A program made the position numbers and the translations under genes. The notes under the pieces were generated by a model. That model saw only the letters and a list, made by a program, of their open reading frames with translations. It was not told where the DNA came from and made no database searches. Positions 8,266 to 15,566 of a stretch of 26,357 nt of DNA are shown here, in pieces (position 1 is the stretch's first letter; each line of letters opens with the position of its first letter). The stretch is from Synergistetes bacterium JGI 0000079-D21 (GTDB lineage Bacteria > Synergistota > Synergistia > Synergistales > 79-D21): the NCBI GenBank assembly GCA_000402835.1, contig AQRZ01000040.1, positions 1 to 26,357 on the forward strand, in the 5' to 3' direction.

Positions 8266-9024
8266 GTGTCCAGGATGAAATTCGAGATCTCCAACCTGAA
8301 CCTCCACTACGGGAATACCCGGGCCCTGAAGGACGTCACCATCGATCTGCCGGGGAACTCGGTCACGGCCTTCATCGGCCCCTCGGGCTGCGGGAAGAGC
8401 ACCTTCCTTCGGTGCCTGAACCGGATGAACGACTTCATCCCCAGGTGCCGCGTGGAAGGGCGCGTGCTCCTCGACGGGACCGACATCTACGCTCCCGGGA
8501 CCGATGTCATCACGCTCCGCCGGAGGGTGGGAATGGTCTTCCAGAAGCCGAACCCATTCCCCACCTCCATCTTCGACAACGTGGCCTACGGTCCGCGGCT
8601 TCACGGGACCACCGACCGGGAATCCCTGGAGAGGATCGTCCAGCAGAGCCTCGAGGGCGCAGCCCTCTGGGACGAGGTCCGGGACAAGCTGAACACTCCG
8701 GCACTCTCCCTGTCGGGCGGGCAGCAGCAGCGCCTCTGCATCGCCAGGGCCATCGCCGTCCAGCCGGAAGTCCTCCTCATGGACGAACCCACCAGCGCCC
8801 TGGACCCCATGTCCACGGCCCGGATCGAGGAACTCGTCAGGGAATTGAAAACGAAGTACACTGTCATCATCGTGACGCACAACATGCAGCAGGCGGCCCG
8901 GATCTCCGACCTCACCGCCTTCTTCCTCCTGGGGGAGATGGTCGAGGCGGGTCCGACCCAGGACATCTTCACCTCCCCCGCCGACCGGCGGACGGAAGAC
9001 TACATCACCGGCCGCTTCGGTTAG
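8266..9024 (+). CDS. pstB: Phosphate ABC transporter ATP-binding protein PstB
   Basis: PstB is the ATPase that drives phosphate import and also conveys transport state to PhoU/PhoR. The 252-residue product has Walker [10 protein letters not shown] (38-46), a Q-loop in VFQKPNPFP, the ABC signature SLSGGQQQR (148-156), Walker B LLMDE ending at E174, and the switch histidine in IIVTHNMQQ. Length and the NRMNDFIP segment are typical of PstB. The start is GTG 8266 with AGGAG 8 bp upstream; ATG 8275 three codons later is an alternative. Confidence 0.96.
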   Translation: MSRMKFEISNLNLHYGNTRALKDVTIDLPGNSVTAFIGPSGCGKSTFLRCLNRMNDFIPRCRVEGRVLLDGTDIYAPGTDVITLRRRVGMVFQKPNPFPTSIFDNVAYGPRLHGTTDRESLERIVQQSLEGAALWDEVRDKLNTPALSLSGGQQQRLCIARAIAVQPEVLLMDEPTSALDPMSTARIEELVRELKTKYTVIIVTHNMQQAARISDLTAFFLLGEMVEAGPTQDIFTSPADRRTEDYITGRFG

Positions 9025-9053
9025 GCGGTCCTGGAAGAAGGGAGACGAAGGCC

Positions 9054-9743
9054 ATGACCGAACTGAACGTGAGAAAAACGCAGGACGAGGCCCTGGACCG
9101 AATCCGCGAGCAGCTTTTCAAGCTGGGCAACCTGGCCCAGGACGCCATCCGGAAGGCGGTGTGGGCCCTCGAGAAGCAGGACGAAACGCTTTCGAGGGAA
9201 GTCCTCGATGGCGACGACGTCCTGGACGAGCTGGCCTCCAGCATCGAGGAGGGGTGCCTTCTCTACACCGCCCGGTACCAGCCCGTGGCGCAGGACCTCA
9301 GGACGATCTCGGCCATCAACCGGATGGCCATCGACCTGGAGAGGATCGGAGACCTCGGGGTCAGCATCGCCAAGATCACCCGGTTTTTCTTCGGCAAGAC
9401 CCTCATCAAGCCCCTCATCGACATCCCCCGCATGGCCGGGCTCGTGGAGGAGATGATCGACGGGACCCTGCGGGCCTTCCTGAACCGGGACGTGGAGGAG
9501 GCGAAGCGCGTCTGCGCCATGGACGACATGCTCGACGACCTGGACCGCCAGATCTTCAACGAGCTGCTCCTCCTGATGATCGAAAACCCCCGGGTCATCG
9601 AGCAGGCCACCCAGCTCGTCCTCGTGTCCCGGGCGCTGGAACGGGCCGGCGACCACACGACGAACCTCGCGGAAAAGACGATCTACATGATCACCGGGAA
9701 GCACGTGAAAGCCAGCGAATATCGAAGGAAGCGGGAGGAATAG
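9054..9743 (+). CDS. phoU: Phosphate signalling regulator PhoU
   Basis: PhoU is a cytoplasmic, all-helical protein that restrains PhoR kinase activity and phosphate uptake when phosphate is plentiful. The 229-residue product has two PhoU repeats. Each carries the metal-binding pattern seen in the family: DLERIGDLGVSIAK in the first and ALERAGDHTTNLAEKTIYM in the second. The start is ATG 9054 with AAGGGAGA upstream. It follows pstB by 29 bp and precedes phoB by 3 bp, the standard arrangement for a combined pst-pho operon. Confidence 0.94.
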   Translation: MTELNVRKTQDEALDRIREQLFKLGNLAQDAIRKAVWALEKQDETLSREVLDGDDVLDELASSIEEGCLLYTARYQPVAQDLRTISAINRMAIDLERIGDLGVSIAKITRFFFGKTLIKPLIDIPRMAGLVEEMIDGTLRAFLNRDVEEAKRVCAMDDMLDDLDRQIFNELLLLMIENPRVIEQATQLVLVSRALERAGDHTTNLAEKTIYMITGKHVKASEYRRKREE

Positions 9744-9746
9744 GCC

Positions 9747-10463
9747 TTGGCGGGCGAGAGGATCCTGGTCGTCGACGACGAACCCGCGATCTTGGAGCTG
9801 GTTTCGGAGGCCCTGAAACGGCAGGGGTTCCGGCTGGACACCGCCTCCGACGGGGATACGGCCCTGGAGAAGGCGGAAACCACCCTGCCGGACCTCATCC
9901 TGCTGGACCTCATGCTGCCGAAGCTCGACGGGTGGGAGGTCTGCCGCAGGCTCAAAAACCAGGCCTCGACGAAGCGCATCCCCATCCTGATGCTCACCGC
10001 CCGCAGGGATGAGCGGGAGGTCATCGCCGGGCTGGAGATCGGTGCCGACGACTACATGAAGAAACCTTTCTCCCTGGGCGAGCTGGTCGCCCGCGTCAAG
10101 GCCCTGCTGAGAAGGAGCGCCCCGGAGCAGGCCCTCGAGAAGGGGGTCCAGGTGGGCCCCCTGAAGATCGATTTCGTCCGGGAGGAGGCCTTCCTTTCGG
10201 GGAACCTCCTCTCCCTTTCCCCCACCGAGTACCGTCTCCTGGAGATCCTGGCCCGGCACCCGGGCCGGATGGTGAGCCGCGACGAACTCCTGGCCAAAGT
10301 CTGGGGATACGTGGTGGGCGACACGCGAACGGTGGACGTGCACGTGTTCCGGCTGCGGAGGAAAATCGAGGCGGACCCCGAGAACCCGAAACTGCTTCAC
10401 ACGGTTCGCGGAAGGGGATTCCGCCTGGACTGGGAGGAAAACCATGAAGACCCTGCGCGGTAG
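9747..10463 (+). CDS. phoB: Phosphate-regulon response regulator PhoB
   Basis: This OmpR-class response regulator activates the phosphate-starvation regulon. In its 238 residues, the receiver domain has the acidic pair Asp10/Asp11, phospho-acceptor Asp54 (LILLDLMLP), Thr84 and the lysine of DDYMKKPFS. A winged-helix domain occupies about residues 130-235, with LSPTEYRLLEILARHPG and TVDVHVFRLRRKIE as recognition-helix region. It starts at TTG 9747, with GGGAGGAA in the end of phoU. It overlaps phoR by 20 bp. Its probable targets in this window are the repeats before pstS, before the MGDG-synthase-like gene, and perhaps at 12321-12358. Confidence 0.93.
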   Translation: MAGERILVVDDEPAILELVSEALKRQGFRLDTASDGDTALEKAETTLPDLILLDLMLPKLDGWEVCRRLKNQASTKRIPILMLTARRDEREVIAGLEIGADDYMKKPFSLGELVARVKALLRRSAPEQALEKGVQVGPLKIDFVREEAFLSGNLLSLSPTEYRLLEILARHPGRMVSRDELLAKVWGYVVGDTRTVDVHVFRLRRKIEADPENPKLLHTVRGRGFRLDWEENHEDPAR

Positions 10464-12186
10464 AATGTTCGCCCTCGTGGCGGCCACGATCCTCCTGGCC
10501 CTCGCCCTGGGGCTCACCTTCGTCACGGACGTCCTCCAGGACCGCCTGAAGCAGCAGGCCAACCGGGAGCTTTCCATCCAGACCGCCGCCCTGACGGAGG
10601 TCATCCAGACCCAGGGGCTGGAGGCCGTTTCGGCCAACCTGGACGAATGGCACCGCCTTCTCGGGGGGAGGATCACCCTCATCAGCGAGAACGGCCGGGT
10701 CCTGCTGGACAGCCTCACGGACGCGGAAAGCCTGGAAAACCACGGAAGGCGGCCGGAGGTGAAGGCCGCCCTGGAAGAGGGAGAAGGGCAGGATGTCCGC
10801 TTCAGCCGAAGCATCGGCACGAACATGATGTACCTGGCCCGGAGGGCGCGGACCCCCGACGGCCGGGACCTGATCGTGCGAACCGCCTACCCCCTGTCCT
10901 ACCTGGAAGCGATCGTGGCGGCCGCTCGGAACCGGCTCATGCTGGGCCTGGCACTGGCTGCGGCAATCGCCTTCGCCATCGGGACCGTTTTCCTCCGGGG
11001 AATCACCCGCCCCCTGTCCCGCCTGACGGAAGCCGCCATCCGCCTTGAACGGGGAGAACCCGCTGCCTTCCCGATGGACGGGACCGAGGAGGTGCGGACC
11101 CTCTCCCGGGCGCTGCAGCAGATGGCAACGCGGCTCCAGTCCTCGATGGAGGAAACCCTGAAGGAGAAGACGACGCTGCGGGCGCTGCTCGAATCCCTCC
11201 CCGTGGCGGTCCTGGTGGTCGACAGCCGCGGCACCGTCGCCTACGCGAACCAGGCCCTGGGGACCTTCCTCAGGGAAGACCCGGGGAAAATCGAGGGCCT
11301 CCCCGTCCCCGGCGCCATCAAGGCCCCCGAGCTGACCGGGCTCATCGAGAAGGCACGTTCAGGGGAAGCCGGACAGGTTTCCTTCATCCTGCGGGAAAAG
11401 GAAGAACGCTTCATCAACGCCCAGGCCGCACCGACTCCGTACGGAACGGTTGCAGTCCTTTCCGACCTGACCGAGCGGCACCGCATGGAAGAGGCGAAAA
11501 GCGCCTTCGTGGCCGACGCGAGCCACGAGCTGCAGACACCCCTCACCGTCATCCGCGCGGCTACGGAGCTCCTGATGGACGATTCCCTGCCCGCGGAAGA
11601 AAAAAACCGCTTCCTGCAGCGGATCGTCGAACAGCAGGAACGGATGACCGCCCTGGTGGAGGACCTTCTCCTGCTATCCCGCCTGGAATCGGGAGTTCCC
11701 GTCGAACGGACGGAAAAGGTGGATCTTTCCTCCCTTGCGGCTTCCCTGGTGGAAGGGGCCAGGCTGGCCCCGGAAGCGGAGGAGCTGGAGTGGGAGATCT
11801 CCTTCCCCCCCAAGGCCGAGATCCACGGCCGCGCGGAAGAGCTGCGCCGGGCCCTCGGCAACCTGGTCGACAACGCCGTCAAGTACACGCTCCGGCGGTT
11901 CGGCGACGAAAGCGGCGGCAAGATTCGCGTCGCCCTGGAACACAAGGACGGAGGCTGGCTGTTCACCGTCCAGGACAACGGGGTGGGAATCCCCCCGGCC
12001 ATGATCGACCGCATCTTCGAGCGTTTCCATCGGGCCGAGGCGCACCGGAGCCGAAACCACTCGGAAAAGGGCGGCTACGGGCTTGGCCTTTCCATCGCCC
12101 GACGGGTGGCCGAAAGCCACGGGGGCTGGATCCGGGTGGAAAGTCCCGAGGAGGGAGCCAGGTTCCTGCTCTGGCTCCCCGAGTAG
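10444..12186 (+). CDS. phoR: Phosphate-sensing histidine kinase PhoR
   Basis: The 580-residue sensor kinase has two membrane helices (about 8-28 and 163-184) around a roughly 130-residue extracytoplasmic domain. Then follow a HAMP segment (about 184-240), a PAS domain (about 245-345), a HisKA domain with phospho-His361 in DASHELQTPL, and a HATPase domain. The latter shows the N-box around Asn477 (VDNAVKYT), DNGVGI (511-516), FERFHR and GYGLGLSI (544-551). The extracytoplasmic domain is absent from E. coli PhoR but common in other phyla. The H-box has Gln where Arg is usual (HELQTP). The gene overlaps phoB, supporting the partner assignment. Confidence 0.92.
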   Translation: MKTLRGRMFALVAATILLALALGLTFVTDVLQDRLKQQANRELSIQTAALTEVIQTQGLEAVSANLDEWHRLLGGRITLISENGRVLLDSLTDAESLENHGRRPEVKAALEEGEGQDVRFSRSIGTNMMYLARRARTPDGRDLIVRTAYPLSYLEAIVAAARNRLMLGLALAAAIAFAIGTVFLRGITRPLSRLTEAAIRLERGEPAAFPMDGTEEVRTLSRALQQMATRLQSSMEETLKEKTTLRALLESLPVAVLVVDSRGTVAYANQALGTFLREDPGKIEGLPVPGAIKAPELTGLIEKARSGEAGQVSFILREKEERFINAQAAPTPYGTVAVLSDLTERHRMEEAKSAFVADASHELQTPLTVIRAATELLMDDSLPAEEKNRFLQRIVEQQERMTALVEDLLLLSRLESGVPVERTEKVDLSSLAASLVEGARLAPEAEELEWEISFPPKAEIHGRAEELRRALGNLVDNAVKYTLRRFGDESGGKIRVALEHKDGGWLFTVQDNGVGIPPAMIDRIFERFHRAEAHRSRNHSEKGGYGLGLSIARRVAESHGGWIRVESPEEGARFLLWLPE

Positions 12187-12209
12187 GGAGAGTCCCTGGA
12201 GGTCGACCC

Positions 12210-12317
12210 TTGCCCGGCGGCCAGCTGAACGCACGCCTGGCGGCATTCGCGCTTCTGGCCGGGAGTTTTCTCCTGGCGGGCTACCTCCGGGAGGCCGCGG
12301 CCGCGATGACTTTCTAG
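12210..12317 (+). CDS. Possible small membrane peptide after phoR
   Basis: A TTG start at 12210 lies 6-7 bp after GGAGG and opens a 35-codon frame ending at TAG 12315. The peptide is polar at first (PGGQLNAR), then has a hydrophobic stretch (LAAFALLAGSFLLAGYL), then REAAAAMTF. This would be a single membrane helix or a signal-like peptide. It is not a family I recognise and could be chance in GC-rich sequence; the ribosome site and its place between phoR and the next operon are the supporting points. Confidence 0.35.
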   Translation: MPGGQLNARLAAFALLAGSFLLAGYLREAAAAMTF

Positions 12318-12320
12318 TTC

Positions 12321-12358
12321 CTGACAAGTTCGTTACCTCCCTGCAACGGTTGGGTTAC
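12321..12358. promoter_or_regulatory. Candidate third Pho box upstream of the GT4 gene
   Basis: On the plus strand GTTAC (12332), GCAAC (12343) and GTTAC (12354) are 11 bp apart. Read on the minus strand, four units with the same period appear: GTAAC, GTTGC, GTAAC and GTCAG, starting at 12358, 12347, 12336 and 12325. The minus reading matches the pstS box better, yet the only sensible target is the plus-strand GT4 gene. I see no good -10 at the expected distance on either strand. A lone CTGTCAT at 12384-12390 is also noted. Confidence 0.45.
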
Positions 12359-12434
12359 TCCCCCTTTTCGGCCGACAGCCGACCTGTCATCCTCTTCCCG
12401 GAAGTCAAAAAAACGAAAATAGGGGGTGCCCCGC

Positions 12435-13466
12435 TTGAAGATCTGCATCGCAACGGACGCCTGGACTCCCCAGGTCAACGGCGTGGTGAGGACTCTTTCC
12501 GAAACACGGCGGCGACTGCGGAAGATGGGCCATGAGGTCTTCCTGCTGTCGCCGGATCGGTTCGCTACGGTCCCCTGCCCGACCTACCGGGAAATCCGGC
12601 TTGCCTGGAACCTTTGGGACATCGACCGCTTCCTGCGCGATTTCCAGCCCGATGCGATCCATATCGCGACCGAGGGGCCCATCGGGATTTCCACAAGGGC
12701 CTGGTGTCTCAGGGAAAATTTCCCGTTCACCACATCTTTCACGACCCGCTTCCCGGAGTACATCCGCTCCCGCTGCGGCCTTCCCTCGGAGCTGATCTAC
12801 GAGGCCCTGCGCCGGTTCCACCTTCCTTCCTCCGCGGTGATGGTGGCCACCGCTTCCCTGCACGAGGAACTCCAAAAACGCGGGTTTGCGAACCTGGTCC
12901 GCTGGTCGAGAGGGGTGGACACAGCCCTTTTCCGCCCGGCGGATGCCCCGCAGGCTACCCGGGCGAGGCCCGTGTTCCTTTACGTGGGGCGGGTCGCGGT
13001 GGAAAAGAACCTTCCGGCCTTTCTCGACCTCGACCTGCCGGGAACGAAACGGGTGGTGGGTTCGGGCCCGGATCTCGAGGCCCTTCGCAGGACCTGGCCC
13101 TCCGTGGAGTTTTCCGGCGCACTCGAAGGGCTCGACCTCGCCAGGGCATACGCCGAAGCCGATGTCTTCGTGTTCCCCAGCAGGACCGATACGTTCGGGA
13201 TCGTCATGCTGGAATCCCTGGCCTGCGGGACGCCGGTGGCGGCTTTCCCAGTTACGGGTCCCCGCGACATCCTTCGCCAGGGCGTTACCGGGATCATGGA
13301 CGAAGACCTGAGGAAAGCCTGCCTTCTCGCCCTCCGGCTCGACCGCAGTGCCTGTCGAGCGGATGCCCTGAACTGGTCCTGGGAGAACTGCACCCGGCAG
13401 TTTTTGGAAAACCTTCGCCCGCAGGGCTTCCCCAGGGCCGTTCACGATCCTGTTGGAGGACTGTAA
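12435..13466 (+). CDS. GT4-family glycosyltransferase, probable lipid glycosyltransferase
   Basis: The 343-residue GT-B enzyme resembles the SqdX/mannosyltransferase branch of family GT4. The N-terminal acceptor half begins KICIATDAWTPQVNGVV and includes PDAIHIATEGPIG (residues 72-84). The donor half contains LYVGRVAVEKNL and PSRTDTFGIVMLESLACG (248-265), where Asp252/Glu260 take the place of the EX7E pair. No signal peptide is seen; it is probably cytoplasmic or membrane-peripheral. I chose TTG 12435 because AGGGGG lies 8 bp before it and the homologous N-terminus begins there; GTG 12426 lies inside that ribosome site. Donor and acceptor are not readable. Context suggests a diacylglycerol-type acceptor made by the PlcP-like enzyme. 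Confidence 0.82.
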   Translation: MKICIATDAWTPQVNGVVRTLSETRRRLRKMGHEVFLLSPDRFATVPCPTYREIRLAWNLWDIDRFLRDFQPDAIHIATEGPIGISTRAWCLRENFPFTTSFTTRFPEYIRSRCGLPSELIYEALRRFHLPSSAVMVATASLHEELQKRGFANLVRWSRGVDTALFRPADAPQATRARPVFLYVGRVAVEKNLPAFLDLDLPGTKRVVGSGPDLEALRRTWPSVEFSGALEGLDLARAYAEADVFVFPSRTDTFGIVMLESLACGTPVAAFPVTGPRDILRQGVTGIMDEDLRKACLLALRLDRSACRADALNWSWENCTRQFLENLRPQGFPRAVHDPVGGL

Positions 13467-13495
13467 AACCCCTGTAAGGACAAAAGGACTACACT
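13450..13495 (+). promoter_or_regulatory. Pho box with -10 before the MGDG-synthase-like gene
   Basis: Three repeats begin at 13452 (GTTGG), 13463 (GTAAA) and 13474 (GTAAG), 11 bp apart, each preceded by CT. TACACT at 13490-13495 is a -10 about 11 bp after the last unit, nearly the same geometry as the pstS box (TATACT, 10 bp). The middle repeat contains the TAA stop of the GT4 gene. The box would let phosphate starvation drive the next three genes separately from the GT4 gene. Confidence 0.72.
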
Positions 13496-13545
13496 CCCGC
13501 CGTAAAGGCCTTCTCCATCATCCTTTCCGCTCGGGAGGTATCCGC

Positions 13546-14685
13546 TTGAAACCCATCCTGCTGGCATACTCGGGCCCCGGCCAGGGGCATCGGATGGCGG
13601 CCATGGCCCTCAGGGAAGCCTTTATCGCCGAGAGGGCCCCCGTCGTCTGCCTGGACACCCTCACCACCGCGATGCCCTTTTTCCGTTTCCTGTACGCCGG
13701 GCTTTACAAGATCATGGCCCGTCACGCCCACCTGGCCTGCGAACAGGTTTACAGGCTCACGGACCGCAGCCGCCGGAAAAGCTCCATGATCCGTGCCATC
13801 GACTGGTGGAGCCACCAGAACACGATGGCGTTCCAGGCCCTCGCGAAAAGCCTCGCTCCCGGGGCGGCCGTCTGCACCCATTTCCTTCCCATGGCGATCC
13901 TGTCCCTGATGAGGGAACGGGGGGAATTCAACGGCCAAATCCACGTCGTGATAACGGATTACGATCTGCACGGGTTCTGGGTCGACCCGGGGGTGGACCA
14001 CTATTGCGTCGCCACGGTCAACGTAAGGGACCGGCTTGCCGCGAAGGGCGTCCCCGATTCGAAGATCGCCATCACCGGCATCCCGGTCAGGGAAAGCTTT
14101 TCGAGGCTGGCCGCGACCCCCCGCTCCGGGGCGAAACACCTGCCCCTGAAGGTCCTTTTCCTGGCCCATTCCATCGCTTTCGAAACGTCCCGGGAAGTCA
14201 TCGGCCGCCTGGAAGCCCTGGGGTCCAGGGTGAGACTGACGGTCGTTGGACACAGGCGGCTCAGGGAAACCTGCCGAAGCCGGGATACCGACTGGCTGGA
14301 AAACGTGACGGACCTTTCCTCCCTGATGGCCGCCTCCGACCTGCTCGTCACCAAGCCCGGCGGGCTGGTCTGTTCAGAGGCGCTCTCTGCCGGGCTTCCG
14401 ATGCTGTTCACGTCACCGATCCCGCTCCAGGAGACGCTGAACGCGGAGTACCTCCAGGGGCAGGGGGCGGGAACCCTTTGCGAATCCCCGGAAGCTCTTT
14501 CCGTGGAGGTTCAAACGATCCTGGACGATCCCGGCATCCTCAAAAGGATGGAACATGCCTGCCTGCGCATGTCTTCGCCCGACGCGGCCCGGCAGATCGC
14601 CTGCCGTGTCCTGGGAAGGCGGCCCGTATTCCAGGTTTGGGATAGAGATCCGGCTTTCTGCCTTCTCGGGGGAACCCAGCCATGA
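13546..14685 (+). CDS. MGDG-synthase-like GT28 glycosyltransferase
   Basis: The 379-residue product has the order of motifs of monogalactosyldiacylglycerol synthase and the related processive diacylglycerol glucosyltransferases. These are N-terminal YSGPGQGHRMAAMALREAF (residues 8-26), CTHFLPMAILSL (110-121), VITDYDLHGFWVDPGVDHYC (135-154), TGIPV (177-181) and the donor site VTKPGGLVCSEAL (268-280). The family moves a hexose from a UDP-sugar onto diacylglycerol at the membrane face. The central strand reads FLAHSIAFET where a glycine-rich loop is usual, a possible specificity difference. The start is TTG 13546 with GGGAGG 7 bp upstream. It ends in an ATGA overlap with the PlcP-type gene. Confidence 0.82.
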   Translation: MKPILLAYSGPGQGHRMAAMALREAFIAERAPVVCLDTLTTAMPFFRFLYAGLYKIMARHAHLACEQVYRLTDRSRRKSSMIRAIDWWSHQNTMAFQALAKSLAPGAAVCTHFLPMAILSLMRERGEFNGQIHVVITDYDLHGFWVDPGVDHYCVATVNVRDRLAAKGVPDSKIAITGIPVRESFSRLAATPRSGAKHLPLKVLFLAHSIAFETSREVIGRLEALGSRVRLTVVGHRRLRETCRSRDTDWLENVTDLSSLMAASDLLVTKPGGLVCSEALSAGLPMLFTSPIPLQETLNAEYLQGQGAGTLCESPEALSVEVQTILDDPGILKRMEHACLRMSSPDAARQIACRVLGRRPVFQVWDRDPAFCLLGGTQP

Positions 14686-15566
14686 TTTCCGTAAGGACCG
14701 CCTTCCTTTCCGACCTCCACCTGGGGTCCCGCTGGTGCCGGGCGGCGGAACTGTCCGCTTTCCTCGATTTCCTCGAGTGCGAAACCCTCTACCTCGTGGG
14801 CGACATCGTCGACGGATGGTCGCTGAAGCGAAGGTTCCGCTGGCCTTCAACCCACACGGTAGTCCTGGGAAAGATCCTCGACCTGGCTCGCAGGAGCCGG
14901 GTCGTTTACGTGACGGGAAACCACGACGCTTTCATGGACGAGTTTGCAGGGAAAAAGATCGGCAACATCGAGATCCGACTTTCGGCCATCCACGAAACCC
15001 GGCGCGGCACCCGCTTCGCGGTTTTCCACGGGGACGAAATGGACAAGGTGACCTCCACCCGGCCCTGGCTGGCCCGCATCGGCGACGTCGCCTATTCGGC
15101 CGCCCTCTGGGCCAACTGGGGCGTCAACTCATTGAGAAAGGCTGCCGGCCTCGAATACCGATCCTTTTCCCAAGGCCTCAAGCAACGGGTAAAGGAAGCC
15201 GTCAACTACGTCAGCGGCTTTGAGAAGAAACTCGCCGAAGAAGCTCGCCGTCTGGAGACCGAAGGAGTCGTCTGCGGCCACATCCACAAGGCCGCCTGGC
15301 AGGCCTTCGGTGAAACCGTCCTTTACGGCAATTGCGGGGATTGGGTGGAAAGCTGCTCGGCCCTGGTCGAGCACCACGACGGAAACATCGAGCTCCTTGA
15401 CTGGGAAACCATACGGGAGGCGATCGGGATCCCGGTCGTGACTCGCCGCGGAGAAATGGTCTTCCGTTTCCCCGTGAACGAGCCGGCTCCTTCCTGGGGG
15501 GCCTCCCTTTCTTCAACGGAGCTTGACCCGGCGATCTCCTCCCGCTTCTCGGGGTATCGCGGATGA
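14682..15566 (+). CDS. plcP: PlcP-type calcineurin-like metallophosphoesterase (LpxH-like superfamily)
   Basis: The 294-residue enzyme carries all metal-site motifs: DLHLG (Asp11, His13), GDIVDGW (Asp41), GNHD (Asn80, His81), HGDEMD (His116) and GHIH (His200, His202). Further motifs (VNYVSGFEKKLAEEARR, GDWVESCSALVEHHDG) match the branch usually annotated as UDP-2,3-diacylglucosamine diphosphatase. That branch includes the rhizobial phospholipase C PlcP, which removes phospholipid head groups during phosphate starvation to leave diacylglycerol. The neighbouring lipid glycosyltransferases and Pho box favour PlcP over a lipid A role. It overlaps both neighbours by ATGA, implying translational coupling. 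An LpxH-type function remains the main alternative. Confidence 0.85.
   Translation: MISVRTAFLSDLHLGSRWCRAAELSAFLDFLECETLYLVGDIVDGWSLKRRFRWPSTHTVVLGKILDLARRSRVVYVTGNHDAFMDEFAGKKIGNIEIRLSAIHETRRGTRFAVFHGDEMDKVTSTRPWLARIGDVAYSAALWANWGVNSLRKAAGLEYRSFSQGLKQRVKEAVNYVSGFEKKLAEEARRLETEGVVCGHIHKAAWQAFGETVLYGNCGDWVESCSALVEHHDGNIELLDWETIREAIGIPVVTRRGEMVFRFPVNEPAPSWGASLSSTELDPAISSRFSGYRG

Noticed and set aside
9021..10826. A 601-codon open frame on the minus strand opposite phoU, phoB and the phoR start
   Set aside because: It mirrors well-identified genes and is rich in His, Gln, Arg and Pro low-complexity runs; long antisense frames are expected where third positions are GC-rich.
13453..13545. Upstream extension of the GT28 gene from 13453
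   Set aside because: It would cover the Pho box and -10 and give an Arg/Lys-rich leader; TTG 13546 has GGGAGG at 7 bp and begins exactly where the family fold begins.
13490..13545. A separate leader RNA or riboswitch before the GT28 gene
   Set aside because: Only about 40 bases lie between the predicted transcript start and the start codon and I see no stable conserved fold.
14682..15566. LpxH, the lipid A pathway enzyme
   Set aside because: The motifs fit the PlcP/LpxH-like branch with the VNYVSGFEKKL and DWVESC segments, and there are no lpx genes nearby; kept only as an alternative.
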